Part shown: piece after piece, positions 26,375-34,956 of the stretch
Numbering within the stretch: the stretch's first letter is position 1
How the letters are laid out: each line of letters starts with the position of its first letter
DNA from: 1162T-S-0a-05 sp050299435
Lineage (GTDB): Bacteria; Pseudomonadota; Gammaproteobacteria; Pseudomonadales; Cellvibrionaceae
Direction: 5' to 3'
Length of the DNA stretch: 64,000 bases
Assembly: GCA_050299435.1 (NCBI GenBank)
Contig: JBNKVX010000010.1
Coordinates: 1-64,000, forward strand
Translations under genes and position numbers: made by a program
Notes under the pieces: generated by a model
The model's input: only the letters and a program-made list of their open reading frames with translations
What the model was told of the DNA's origin: nothing
Databases searched by the model: none

Positions 26375-27331
26375 TTAATGTAACCCGGATCTAAGCAAAT
26401 CAAAGGCATCAAGTATACGAGCAATATACTGGTCTTTAGGTCGAAAATTGCTTGGAGCGTTATTCACAAAGTCCGATTCGAGCTGATTGATAAGCTTTTG
26501 CAGGCGTTTTTGGTGAAGCCCCAGTTTTGCTTGTAGCGGATCGGTTACTACTCCAGATAGCGCGGCTATGACGGACAACAATGTCATCACTCCAAGTGAG
26601 GTAAACATTGTGAGTGTTAGCGACGGTGTTAGAGGAAACAGATTGTAATAGAGCTGGCCAAGTGTTTCTCCCAGGAAAAAATTTTGTGTCGCCCAGTGCT
26701 GGGAAATCAAGGCAGCAAGAACCAGGCCGAGTGCAATACCACCAGGCGTAAATTTTTTTAAAGTAAATGCACCGAGAATGGTGCACGATAACGTATTGCT
26801 GATGTCCGCTGATGCGGTGCGCGTTACGCGATACTGAATAAGTGCATCTTCGATCAATGGGTTAATTTTTTTAACAAAGGCTTCTTCGTCGATAGCTTGA
26901 TTAGTCGTCAATTGATACGCTTTTCGCAACTCTTTCCTGATATAAAACTGTAAATTTCCAGAAGAGTTATTTTGTTGTAATAAATCTTCGAGAATATGTT
27001 TGGTGATGCTGCGTTGAACATCTGTTGGAAGTCCGGCAGGCACTTTTTTTAAGCAATGGTAAATGTGAGTGGTTTTCTCGTGTTTTGCTAAACCAAATCT
27101 AATAACACAAATAAATGCATAGATCGGAGCCCAAAAAAGATTAGCTGGAGCTCGCAATAAATCCCATCCGAAAGCAGTGCGGTTGGTTTTGAGTGCCCCA
27201 GGATAGTGAAAATGTTCAAGCACAAATTCAGATATGCGTTGGCGACAAGCCGAGAAATAATTTTGCAATCCAGTATCGAAGGCGGCCTGAACATTGAAAG
27301 AATTGCTTGGAAAAGTGGTTGGTTTAATCAT
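26375..27331 (-). CDS. unknown membrane protein cotranscribed with the desaturase-like gene
   Basis: A 318-residue protein with an amphipathic N-terminal part ('FVLEHFHYPGALKTNRTAFGWDLLRAPANLFWAP'), one or two membrane segments near 65-80, and two more at about 195-225 and 240-270, then a charged coiled end. The 'NRTAFGWDLLRAPAN' stretch looks like the core of a conserved family of unknown function, possibly DUF6635, but I cannot confirm this. The stop codon is one base before the start of the oxidoreductase gene, so they form one unit. A role in membrane lipid modification is a guess from context. Confidence 0.75.
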   Translation of the reverse strand: MIKPTTFPSNSFNVQAAFDTGLQNYFSACRQRISEFVLEHFHYPGALKTNRTAFGWDLLRAPANLFWAPIYAFICVIRFGLAKHEKTTHIYHCLKKVPAGLPTDVQRSITKHILEDLLQQNNSSGNLQFYIRKELRKAYQLTTNQAIDEEAFVKKINPLIEDALIQYRVTRTASADISNTLSCTILGAFTLKKFTPGGIALGLVLAALISQHWATQNFFLGETLGQLYYNLFPLTPSLTLTMFTSLGVMTLLSVIAALSGVVTDPLQAKLGLHQKRLQKLINQLESDFVNNAPSNFRPKDQYIARILDAFDLLRSGLH

Positions 27332-27349
27332 AGCATGAGTTGGTTAGGG

Positions 27350-28480
27350 TTAGTCTGTAAGAAAAATTTCCAGCTTTAGGGTGAAAGCACCTTCCGCCTG
27401 GTAATTGTTCTCGCTGGCAAAATACACTTCAGGGATTAAATGCAAAAAGGCCCAATCCTCATAGATTCGCGAGCGTAAGGTAAAACTGACAAAACGGTTA
27501 TCCTCCAATATGCCCTCTGGAGTTTTCCCACTAAAACCTATTTTATAGGTTGTTGCATAAGTTTCGCTAAGAATATGGTCAATTCGCCAACTGTGAAAAT
27601 ACTGCCAGTGAGGGTCATCGTCCTGGTATTCAATTTCTGTAAGGAATTGAATCCAGCTCTTGTCTCCGAGGGTGCGTGTAAATTCAGAGCGAGATGTTTC
27701 ACCCCAACCTATTCCGTCCAAATGCCACAGATCCTGGTGAAAGTAGGCACTCCATTTGTCATTTAATGCCCAGTGCTTGCGCACACGAACCCGCCCGAGC
27801 GGTTTGAATCCTCCGCTGAGTCGGCCTCCCACGCTTATCGAGGTTTTCCAGCGGGTCAAAGGTTTGCGTTTAGCGAATTCTATACCGGCGACAGAGTCAT
27901 CACGATCGAGGTGTTCCCCGCCAGAGATGGATCGGTTGCGATCTTCGAGTGAGTTGCTTTCATCCGGGTCGGAATCAATGAAAAGACGATAGCGGCGCTT
28001 TGTTCCTGGTAGATCCAGTTTGCCTTTCAATTTAACACTGGTTTCACGCTCTGAATGTTCGAAAACACTGGCTTGGCTGATGGCCTTGAGAAAGCTACTG
28101 TTGTATTCGCGATCCAATTGCTTACCGGCCAGAAAGCGATCGATAGTTTGAGAAAGATCGACATAGCGTTTACCCAGATAGCCCCGGCTGCGTTTGAAGA
28201 GGGCTTGATCGGTTTCTAGCGGAGTTTGCTCCAGGATTTCGGGTTCTTTGTCTGCTGAGGGTTCTTCGCTCGCTGAGGGCTCTTTGTTCGCTGAGGGCTC
28301 TTTGTTCGCTGAAGGCTCTTTGTTCGCTGAAGGCTCTTTATCCGCTGAGGGCTCTTCGTTCGCTGAGGGCTCTACATCAACTGGGCGCGCGATGTCTTTT
28401 GATAGCGGTTCTTCAGCGTGTAATACGCCACCCGGATTGAGCAGGAAGAGTAGTAGACCCAGGAAGCGATAAAGGTTCAT
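27350..28480 (-). CDS. envelope protein with hexapeptide repeat near the N-terminus
   Basis: A 376-residue exported protein. A signal peptide (about 1-22, ending GGVLHA) is followed by a low-complexity repeat of about eight hexapeptides of the type A-[NDS]-[KE]-E-P-S (about 35-85). The rest, about 290 residues, is rich in aromatic residues and alternating strands ('RYRLFIDSDPDE', 'WSAYFHQDLWHLDGIGW'). It ends 'GAFTLKLEIFLTD', with an acidic last residue, which suggests an outer-membrane barrel. No family is recognised. The ATG at 28480 is preferred over GTG at 28486. It ends 19 bases after the upstream start of the membrane-protein gene, so it may belong to the same unit. Confidence 0.7.
   Translation of the reverse strand: MNLYRFLGLLLFLLNPGGVLHAEEPLSKDIARPVDVEPSANEEPSADKEPSANKEPSANKEPSANKEPSASEEPSADKEPEILEQTPLETDQALFKRSRGYLGKRYVDLSQTIDRFLAGKQLDREYNSSFLKAISQASVFEHSERETSVKLKGKLDLPGTKRRYRLFIDSDPDESNSLEDRNRSISGGEHLDRDDSVAGIEFAKRKPLTRWKTSISVGGRLSGGFKPLGRVRVRKHWALNDKWSAYFHQDLWHLDGIGWGETSRSEFTRTLGDKSWIQFLTEIEYQDDDPHWQYFHSWRIDHILSETYATTYKIGFSGKTPEGILEDNRFVSFTLRSRIYEDWAFLHLIPEVYFASENNYQAEGAFTLKLEIFLTD
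28251..28376 (-). repeat. seven 18-bp coding tandem repeats
   Basis: Seven consecutive 18-base units (plus-strand form TTCGCTGAGGGCTCTTTG with a few changes) encode Ala/Ser-x-x-Glu-Pro-Ser hexapeptides near the start of the envelope protein. The units are in frame, so copy-number changes keep the gene intact. Confidence 0.95.
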
Positions 28481-28651
28481 TAGCACTTAAGTCCAATATT
28501 GCGTTGACTTTGCATTAATCGTACAATGCGCGCCCCGAAAACGACGCAAGTCTTGTGGTAGCACTCAATGGTGGGTGTTAACTGAAAGCGAGTTGATAGA
28601 CATTCTAACAGTCGCTACTTCGTGTCGTCCAAAGTCTATTTGGAGCAGAGC

Positions 28652-28963
28652 ATGTACGCAGTTATTGCAGCCGGTGGTAAACAGCACCGGGTAGAGGAAG
28701 GCGAAGTCCTTCGCTTAGAAAAAATTGAAGCAGCAACGGGTGAAACCTTTGATTTTGAAGAGGTTTTACTGGTTGGAAGCGGTGCCGATGTCAAAATTGG
28801 CACACCTGTAGTGAAAGGTGCAAAGGTGAGCGCTGAAGTGGTGAGCCACGGACGTGCAGACAAGGTGACAATTATTAAGTTTCGTCGCCGTAAGCACAGC
28901 ATGAAGCGTCAGGGCCACAGACAGTGGTACACAGAAGTTAAAATTACTGGTATCAAGGCATAA
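28652..28963 (+). CDS. rplU: 50S ribosomal protein L21
   Basis: A 103-residue ribosomal protein binding 23S rRNA. 'MYAVIAAGGKQHRVEEG' at the start and 'IIKFRRRKHSMKRQGHRQWYTEVKITGI' at the end are the L21 signature. An open frame extends ten codons upstream, but the ATG at 28652 is the family start. L27 follows after 13 bases and obgE after that, the standard order in proteobacteria. A possible -10 box TACAAT lies at 28522-28527 in the 165-base upstream region. Confidence 0.98.
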   Translation: MYAVIAAGGKQHRVEEGEVLRLEKIEAATGETFDFEEVLLVGSGADVKIGTPVVKGAKVSAEVVSHGRADKVTIIKFRRRKHSMKRQGHRQWYTEVKITGIKA

Positions 28964-28976
28964 GAGGGTATAAACA

Positions 28977-29234
28977 ATGGCACATAAGAAAGCAGGCGGA
29001 AGTACCCGCAATGGACGTGATTCCGAAAGTAAACGTTTGGGTATCAAACGTTTTGGTGGCCAGGAAGTGGCTGCCGGCAGCATAATTGTTCGTCAAAGAG
29101 GCACCAAATTTCATGCTGGCGTTAATGTAGGAATGGGGAAAGACCATACCTTGTTCGCCAAAGCAGCAGGTGCCGTAAAGTTCGAAGTCAAAGGGCCGAA
29201 AAATCGCAAATATGTGAGTATTGTTAGCGCCTAA
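28977..29234 (+). CDS. rpmA: 50S ribosomal protein L27
   Basis: An 85-residue protein starting MAHKKAGGSTRNGRDSESKR, the strict L27 N-terminus. This tail reaches the peptidyl-transferase centre. The length matches the family. It follows rplU in one operon and is followed by a strong terminator, so obgE probably also has its own promoter. Confidence 0.98.
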   Translation: MAHKKAGGSTRNGRDSESKRLGIKRFGGQEVAAGSIIVRQRGTKFHAGVNVGMGKDHTLFAKAAGAVKFEVKGPKNRKYVSIVSA

Positions 29235-29256
29235 GACCCAAAAACAAAGAAATAAA

Positions 29257-29292
29257 AAGCCCTGGTGCTCGACAGTACTGGGGCTTTTTTTT
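29257..29292 (+). terminator. intrinsic terminator after rpmA
   Basis: A 13-bp stem (29257-29269 with 29274-29286, a few wobble pairs) with loop CGAC and eight T residues. It separates rplU-rpmA from obgE. Confidence 0.88.
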
Positions 29293-29400
29293 GTGCTGCA
29301 ACTTTAACACTTTGAGTTGCCAGATATAGGTGATACAGGCTAGTGGGCAAACTTGATAGTATTCTGCCTACAGGTGGCAGAGCCAACGGGAAGAAATAAA

Positions 29401-30588
29401 ATGAAATTTGTAGATGAAGCACAAATCAGTGTGCATGCCGGGAAGGGTGGCAACGGGTGTTTGAGCTTCCGTAGAGAAAAATATATTGAGAGAGGCGGCC
29501 CCGACGGTGGTGATGGCGGTGACGGTGGTAGTGTTTTTCTTGAAGCAGATGAAAATTTGAATACCTTAATCGACTTCCGTTATACACGCTCCTTTCGTGC
29601 TCAAAACGGAGAAGGGGGTAGGGGAAGAAATTGTACAGGCGCAAAAGGCGAAGACTTGATATTGCCTGTGCCCGTCGGCACGTCAGTGATTGATATTGAT
29701 AAAGAAGAAGTAGTCGGAGATCTAACTCGGCATGGTGAGCGTATGTTGGTAGCGCAGGGTGGATTTCACGGCTTGGGCAACACGCGTTTTAAGTCCAGTG
29801 TCAATCGTGCACCCAGGCAAACCTCGCCAGGATCTGAAGGACAAAGTTTTAATCTTAAGCTTGAACTCAAAGTGTTGGCAGATGTGGGCATGTTGGGTTT
29901 GCCCAATGCGGGAAAATCAACTTTTATACGTGCTGTGTCTGCGGCACAACCGAAAGTGGCGGATTACCCTTTTACGACGCTTGTCCCAAGTTTGGGCGTT
30001 GTGAAGGTTCAGGCACACCGAAGTTTTGTGGTCGCTGATATACCGGGATTGATCGAAGGTGCTTCTGATGGCGCGGGACTGGGTATTCGTTTTCTTAAAC
30101 ATTTAACACGTTGCCGAGTATTGGCCCATTTGATTGATGTGCATCCGCTTGATGGCTCCGATCCCGTGGAAAATGCGCAGGCAATTATTAGAGAATTAGA
30201 GAAATTTAGCCCCACGCTTGCCCAACGAGAACAGTGGCTTATCCTGAATAAGATAGATCTAATTGATAAGGACGAGTTACAGAAAATTCATTCCAGAATC
30301 GCTGAAGAATTAGCTTGGAAAGGGAAAGTTTATTGTATTTCTGCGATTGGCTCAGCAGGTACGCAAACTTTATGCGCTGATTTGCTGAACTATTTAGAAA
30401 GCTGTTGGAAGGCAGAAAAAGAAGACCCACAAGTGGCGGAAGAAGAGCATAATATTCAAGCGCGTATGCAAGCCGAAGCAAGGGATAGAATCGAACAACT
30501 TCGGAAAATTAAAAAGGTTTCACGTGATTCTAATATTGATAAGGATGATGACGACGATAATGATGTTGAAGTGGAATACGTTCACTAA
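29401..30588 (+). CDS. obgE: Obg-family GTPase ObgE/CgtA
   Basis: A 395-residue GTPase involved in 50S ribosome assembly and stress control. It has the glycine-rich Obg fold (1-158), then the G domain with GLPNAGKST (P-loop), 'TTLVPSLGVV' (switch I), DIPGLIEGA (G3), NKIDLI (G4) and an SAIG (G5). The end is a charged acidic tail (DDDDDNDVEVEY). The ATG at 29401 is the family start; a longer frame to 29353 is not supported. GGGAAGAAATAAA precedes it. The stop overlaps proB by one base (TAATG), so the two are coupled. Confidence 0.97.
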   Translation: MKFVDEAQISVHAGKGGNGCLSFRREKYIERGGPDGGDGGDGGSVFLEADENLNTLIDFRYTRSFRAQNGEGGRGRNCTGAKGEDLILPVPVGTSVIDIDKEEVVGDLTRHGERMLVAQGGFHGLGNTRFKSSVNRAPRQTSPGSEGQSFNLKLELKVLADVGMLGLPNAGKSTFIRAVSAAQPKVADYPFTTLVPSLGVVKVQAHRSFVVADIPGLIEGASDGAGLGIRFLKHLTRCRVLAHLIDVHPLDGSDPVENAQAIIRELEKFSPTLAQREQWLILNKIDLIDKDELQKIHSRIAEELAWKGKVYCISAIGSAGTQTLCADLLNYLESCWKAEKEDPQVAEEEHNIQARMQAEARDRIEQLRKIKKVSRDSNIDKDDDDDNDVEVEYVH

Positions 30589-31709
30589 TGAGTAAGCGAA
30601 ATTTAATAAAAACAAGTCGACGCTGGGTAATTAAAATTGGCAGCGCATTGTTAACCAATGATGGTAAGGGTTTAGATACTGAATCCTTGAATATCTGGGT
30701 AAGACAAATTGCAGCTTTACGTAAGCGCGGGTACGAATTAATTGTCGTCTCTTCTGGCGCAGTTGCGGCCGGTCTCACACGCTTGGGTTGGAGTGAGCGC
30801 CCTCACGCTATTCACGAACAACAAGCAGCAGCAGCCGTTGGACAAAGTTCTTTAATTCGTGCGTGGGAGGATGCTTTCAAGCAATTCAATTTAATCACCG
30901 CGCAAATACTGCTTGATCACGATGATCTCGGCAATAGAAAACGATATTTAAATGCGCGCTCGACAATAAAAACTTTAATAGAGCTCGGAGTCATTCCCAT
31001 TGTAAATGAAAACGATACAGTTGTGACCGATGAAATTCGCTTTGGCGATAATGATGCACTTGCTGCACTTGTTGCCAATCTGGTTGAAGCTGAAACTTTG
31101 TGTATCCTCACAGATCAATTGGGTTTGTTTGACAGTGATCCCCGACGCAATGCGCTTGCAAAAATCGTGTTGGAAAAATCTGCATCAGACAGCGAGCTGG
31201 ACAGCATGGCCGGAGAAGGAGGGAGTCTAGGACGGGGCGGTATGATCAGTAAGATAAAAGCGGCGCGTATAGCGGCACGTTCGGGAGCCAATACCATAAT
31301 TGCCGGTGGAAAAATTCCTGATGTGATTGAGCGGATTTCACAAGGAGAAAGTGTTGGAAGCTTGCTGTATTCGGAAACTCAACCCTTGGCCGCGCGCAAA
31401 GCCTGGTTAGCGGGAAATCTTCAGGCAAAAGGAGAAATTACTCTCGATGATGGGGCGGTGACTTTTCTTACCGAAAAAGGCACGAGCTTGTTACCGGTGG
31501 GTGTTAAGACAATCAGTGGAAAATTCAATCGTGGCGCCTTAGTTGTATGTCGAAATCTGAACGGTAAGGAAATCGCGCGGGGACTGATTAATTACAGTAG
31601 CGAAGAAGCTGAAAAAATAGCGGGTGTATCCAGTAGTAAAATTGAATCTGTGCTGGGCTACAAAGATTACGATGAATTAATTCATCGAGATAATTTGGTG
31701 TTGACCTAA
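30588..31709 (+). CDS. proB: glutamate 5-kinase
   Basis: A 373-residue enzyme catalysing the first step of proline synthesis (glutamate to glutamyl-5-phosphate, with ATP). The amino-acid kinase domain has WVIKIGSALL and VSSGAVAAG at the start, VNENDTV in the middle and GTGG-like 'GRGGMISKIKAA' further on. The C-terminal 75 residues are a PUA domain. The length fits the two-domain form. It starts inside the obgE stop (TAATG). proA is not in this window. Its place after obgE is common in gammaproteobacteria. Confidence 0.97.
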   Translation: MSKRNLIKTSRRWVIKIGSALLTNDGKGLDTESLNIWVRQIAALRKRGYELIVVSSGAVAAGLTRLGWSERPHAIHEQQAAAAVGQSSLIRAWEDAFKQFNLITAQILLDHDDLGNRKRYLNARSTIKTLIELGVIPIVNENDTVVTDEIRFGDNDALAALVANLVEAETLCILTDQLGLFDSDPRRNALAKIVLEKSASDSELDSMAGEGGSLGRGGMISKIKAARIAARSGANTIIAGGKIPDVIERISQGESVGSLLYSETQPLAARKAWLAGNLQAKGEITLDDGAVTFLTEKGTSLLPVGVKTISGKFNRGALVVCRNLNGKEIARGLINYSSEEAEKIAGVSSSKIESVLGYKDYDELIHRDNLVLT

Positions 31710-31713
31710 AGTT

Positions 31714-32769
31714 ATGAGCATTATTAAAGACCACATTGTAAAAATGTCCGCGTACTCGCCGCCTTTGGAAGGACGGGATCCTACTGCTTACACCCTGTTG
31801 GATTTTAATGAACGCACTTTGCCCGTGGGCGAAAAAGTTCAAGAGGCCTTGATAGAGTATATTCGCTCGGGTCGCTTACAAATGTATCCCTCCTATAGCA
31901 ATACGGTTGAACTTATTGCGGAGTATGCAGGCGTAGAGCCTGAACAGTTGATGATAACTAACGGATCCGATCAGGGAATTGAGTTAGTTTTTAGATCAGT
32001 TTGTAATGCGGACGACGAAGCAATTATCGCAGGACCGAGTTTTGCAATGTATAAGCAGTGCGCAGGCATTGAGAATCTTAATATCATAGAACCGAGCTAT
32101 TCCCGCACATTGGGGTTTCCTGTAGAACAAGTTATTGATGCCGTAACAGATAAAACAAAGATTATAACAATTGCTAATCCCAACAATCCTTGTGGCACCT
32201 TAGTGCCGAAAGAGGAGGTGCTGAAAATTGCCCGAGCGGCGCCTAACGCTGCGATATTGGTTGATGAGTGTTACTTTGAATATTGTCGGGAAACCGTTGT
32301 TAAATATGTTGAAAGTTTGCCAAACTTATTCGTTACGCGGACTTTTTCAAAAACCTGGGGCATCCCCTCGTTGCGAATGGGGTATTTGATTTCAGCGAAA
32401 AAAAATATCAAAGCCTTATTAAATGTGCGCGGTCCTTATGATGTAAACCAGTTTGCTATTGTTGCGGTACGCGCTGCTTTGCAGAATCCCGAATATACCC
32501 TCGACTATGTTCAAGAAGTGATGACTCAATCCAAACCCTTACTTGAAGATTTTCTCAAGGAAAAAGGTATTGAATTTTGGCCAAGTTCTGCAAATTTTAT
32601 TTGGGCTTTCCCTGAGAATGCGGCAAGCTTGGAAGAAAAAATACGTGCAGCTGGTATTCTGGTGAGACCCAAAAATAACATTGAGGGCAAAACCGGTCTT
32701 CGAATCACCTTGGGAAATTTACAGCAAACTCAAGCATTATTGGCAGTGCTTGCTAAATACTTGCCATAA
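31714..32769 (+). CDS. HisC-family aminotransferase
   Basis: A 351-residue class I/II PLP enzyme close to histidinol-phosphate aminotransferase: 'LLDFNERTLPVG', 'TNGSDQGIELVF', ANPNNPCGT, DECYFEY and the Schiff-base lysine in TFSKTWGIPSLRMGY. The C-terminus contains the substrate arginine in 'TGLRITLG'. No other his genes are near, so it may be a second HisC or act on phenylalanine/tyrosine-type substrates; sequence alone cannot settle this. It begins 4 bases after proB and is probably in the same operon. Its end overlaps the convergent MAPEG gene by 17 bases. Confidence 0.88.
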   Translation: MSIIKDHIVKMSAYSPPLEGRDPTAYTLLDFNERTLPVGEKVQEALIEYIRSGRLQMYPSYSNTVELIAEYAGVEPEQLMITNGSDQGIELVFRSVCNADDEAIIAGPSFAMYKQCAGIENLNIIEPSYSRTLGFPVEQVIDAVTDKTKIITIANPNNPCGTLVPKEEVLKIARAAPNAAILVDECYFEYCRETVVKYVESLPNLFVTRTFSKTWGIPSLRMGYLISAKKNIKALLNVRGPYDVNQFAIVAVRAALQNPEYTLDYVQEVMTQSKPLLEDFLKEKGIEFWPSSANFIWAFPENAASLEEKIRAAGILVRPKNNIEGKTGLRITLGNLQQTQALLAVLAKYLP

Positions 32770-33172
32770 AAACAATTATCCACATAGTCAGTAAAATTAA
32801 TGTGCCAAACCAGAATACACTGAGTCGATGAAGTATATTGTTGTAACTTACATGGATATAGGCATGAATGACTCTGGCAAGAAAATAAATCCAACCTAAT
32901 ATTGGCAGCACAGCCAACTCGATTTTCTGAACAAGAATAATTACTGAAACAACGTAAAACAGAACTGGAGTTTCGAACAAATTTGAAAAGTGCCGCATAC
33001 TTGCCACAATGTGGTCTGGCGCATCAGAACCTTGCATGAGTTTATAGTAGCGTGCCCTTACTTTGCCTGTTTTAACCGACCTGACTCGCCATATAAAAAC
33101 GGTAAACATAAAAATAAAAGTAAAGGTCACCATGGCGAAGACTGGGTAAAGAATTGGGTCAGAATGATTCAT
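32753..33172 (-). CDS. MAPEG-family membrane protein
   Basis: A 139-residue protein with four helices (about 5-27, 58-80, 84-104, 115-137). 'GSDAPDHIVASMRHFSNLFETPVLFYV' is typical of bacterial MAPEG proteins (R-H-x-N-x-x-E-x-P). Relatives conjugate glutathione or process lipid mediators, but bacterial members are mostly unstudied. The 3' end overlaps the HisC-like gene by 17 bases. The broken transglutaminase-like gene lies just upstream. Confidence 0.88.
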   Translation of the reverse strand: MNHSDPILYPVFAMVTFTFIFMFTVFIWRVRSVKTGKVRARYYKLMQGSDAPDHIVASMRHFSNLFETPVLFYVVSVIILVQKIELAVLPILGWIYFLARVIHAYIHVSYNNILHRLSVFWFGTLILLTMWIIVFMASI

Positions 33173-33205
33173 TATGAAACTCCATTTTATTAATAGAATT
33201 AATTT

Positions 33206-33567
33206 TCAATTAGCTTTTTTATATTCGTTAAGCAGTCGCCAGGGTTCGCTAGGCTTAAAACCGGAAATCCGCAAAAATTTATAGCCCAGAGCTTTTAATA
33301 CAGTGTCGGCCAAAACAAAATCGTGTCGATTGTCGAGTATCCAACCCTCAACCTCAACGACTAAATGTCCAATCCCTCCAATTTCGCAATAAACCAGGCG
33401 GTTCGCGATAGTAAGTTTTCTAAGTAAGTGGCGTATCGCCAGGCAGAAGCCATCGCAATCTTCCCGAATCGTTTGAATATCATCATAAGCTTCATTGGGC
33501 TGCACGCTCCGAGGCTCGTTCCCAGTGCAACAAAGCTAAACAGTTTTAGAAAGCGGCGTCGATCCAT
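33206..33567 (-). pseudogene. Tat-signal lipoprotein with transglutaminase-like (BTLCP) domain, frameshifted
   Basis: One minus-strand frame from ATG 33567 encodes a Tat lipoprotein signal (MDRRRFLKLFSFVALGTSLG followed by A-C-S). A second frame, open from just after it to 33206, encodes a transglutaminase-like cysteine-protease core: DCDGFCLA (Cys), GIGHLVVEV (His) and ILDNRHD (Asp), the full catalytic triad. The first frame becomes unlike protein after the lipobox and stops at 33361. Joining the two needs a one-base change near 33505-33530. The gene is therefore broken, uses frameshifting, or carries a sequencing error. The joined product would be about 120 residues, shorter than most BTLCP proteins. 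Confidence 0.6.
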
Positions 33568-33798
33568 TTTTTCCTCGCAGTTGTACGTAAATCAAATGAC
33601 GTCGGCTGGCAGTTTAGCTTGCCCTGCGAGTTCTGAGCAGAGTCTGATATGACAATATTCAGGTCAAATAAGACAAGTGACTGCGGGGGACGTCAGAGCT
33701 GACAAAATGTATCTTTTCTGTCCGATTCAGCCTTATTATCTTGTAAAAGACAGGTTCTTGAGTGACCATTTAGTAGGAAAAACTCGGAGATCAGAAAA

Positions 33799-34809
33799 TT
33801 GGCTAAAACTGTTAAGGTGCTTGCCCTTCCACAAACCTATGGCGCATCGCTGTTCGGACTTGTTGATATGCTTGAAGCAGCGAATATTACCGCTAGGGAA
33901 GTGTGGAAAATAGACGAAAACCCTTTTGACTGGGAAGTCGTGACTTTGGATGGTAAGCCGGTCAAATGTTCAAATGGTCTCAGCGTGCATGGAGCTCAGA
34001 AGATTGCCACACCTAAAGCAGCTAGCCTTAATGAAGCCTATAAGCCCGAGGTATTGATTCTGGCGGTGCCATTTATGCCGACACAAAGAGAGCTATTAAA
34101 CTTGAGTACAATTTGGCGGGAGGAAATTGCATGGTTACGTCAGAACCATCATTACTTTGGGCAGATTGTCACTCATTGCAATGGAACATTTATTCTTGCG
34201 GAAGCGGGTTTATTAAATGAAGAGGAGACCACAACTTCCTGGTGGTTAGCTCGACATTTTCGTCAACGCTACCCCCATATCAAATTAGATGTTGATAAGC
34301 GAGTGCTGCAAAGTGGGCGATTTTTATTGGGTGGAGCGACAAGTTGTTACCGCGAATTAGTATTGCATTTTGTTCTTCAACACTGTGGTGCTGAGATAGC
34401 GCGTGTACTCTCTCGTTATTTTCTGATTCACAACAATTCAACCAGCCAAATGCTTTACGCGTCTGACTTTACAAACACATCAAATAATCCGGTAATTAAC
34501 CGGGCTCAACATTGGATTGTGCGAAATTTGGAAAAAAATTTTAGCGTCACTGAAGTCGCGGAACACGCGGCAGTGACAACACGAACCTTAGCCCGTCATT
34601 TTCAAAAAGATTTTGGTTATTCTCCACAAGCGCATATTCAGAAACTGCGAATAGAAAAAAGTAAAGCATTGTTGGAAACCACAAAGTTGAAGTTGGGTGA
34701 AATTGCAAAACGTTGCGGCTATAACGATGAAAGTGCTTTTCGCCGATTGTTTAAAAAACACTGCGACGTATCGCCCATTGAATTCAGAAAAATGTTTCAG
34801 ATGATTTAA
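33799..34809 (+). CDS. GlxA-type AraC transcriptional regulator
   Basis: A 336-residue regulator with an N-terminal DJ-1/PfpI-like domain (about 5-190, containing 'THCNGTFILAEAGLL' where a cysteine is expected in the nucleophile elbow) and a C-terminal AraC DNA-binding domain (about 230-335, 'TEVAEHAAVTTRTLARHFQKDFGYSP'). Such regulators respond to small metabolites, as in glycine betaine or carnitine use. The start is TTG at 33799 with GGAG at 33786. No obvious target operon is adjacent. Effector unknown. Confidence 0.88.
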   Translation: MAKTVKVLALPQTYGASLFGLVDMLEAANITAREVWKIDENPFDWEVVTLDGKPVKCSNGLSVHGAQKIATPKAASLNEAYKPEVLILAVPFMPTQRELLNLSTIWREEIAWLRQNHHYFGQIVTHCNGTFILAEAGLLNEEETTTSWWLARHFRQRYPHIKLDVDKRVLQSGRFLLGGATSCYRELVLHFVLQHCGAEIARVLSRYFLIHNNSTSQMLYASDFTNTSNNPVINRAQHWIVRNLEKNFSVTEVAEHAAVTTRTLARHFQKDFGYSPQAHIQKLRIEKSKALLETTKLKLGEIAKRCGYNDESAFRRLFKKHCDVSPIEFRKMFQMI

Positions 34810-34857
34810 TTTAAAACTACACCAGTCTTAAAAATTATACCGGCCTTAAATACGAGA

Positions 34858-34885
34858 CAAAAAAAGGGGCTGATAAAACAGCCCC
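34858..34885 (-). terminator. intrinsic terminator of the TonB-dependent receptor
   Basis: Minus-strand GGGGCTG / CAGCCCC hairpin (34866-34872 with 34879-34885), loop TTTTAT on that strand, followed by a run of T residues (plus-strand A run at 34858-34865). Confidence 0.9.
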
Positions 34886-34956
34886 AAGCTCTCGTTCTAT
34901 GAGAAGAGAAGTGTATCCGAGAAGGAGATACACTCGAACCACACGGTTACTTTAAA

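Noticed and set aside
28251..28376. CRISPR-like direct repeats
   Set aside because: Units are contiguous 18-mers without spacers and are in frame in a coding gene.
28248..28472. Plus-strand open frame with Ser-Leu-x-Ala-Glu-Gly repeats
   Set aside because: It is the reverse complement of the coding repeat of the minus-strand envelope gene and has no ribosome site.
28504..28527. TTGACT and TACAAT as a promoter of rplU
   Set aside because: The spacer is only 12 bases; TACAAT may still be a -10 box with a weaker -35 element.
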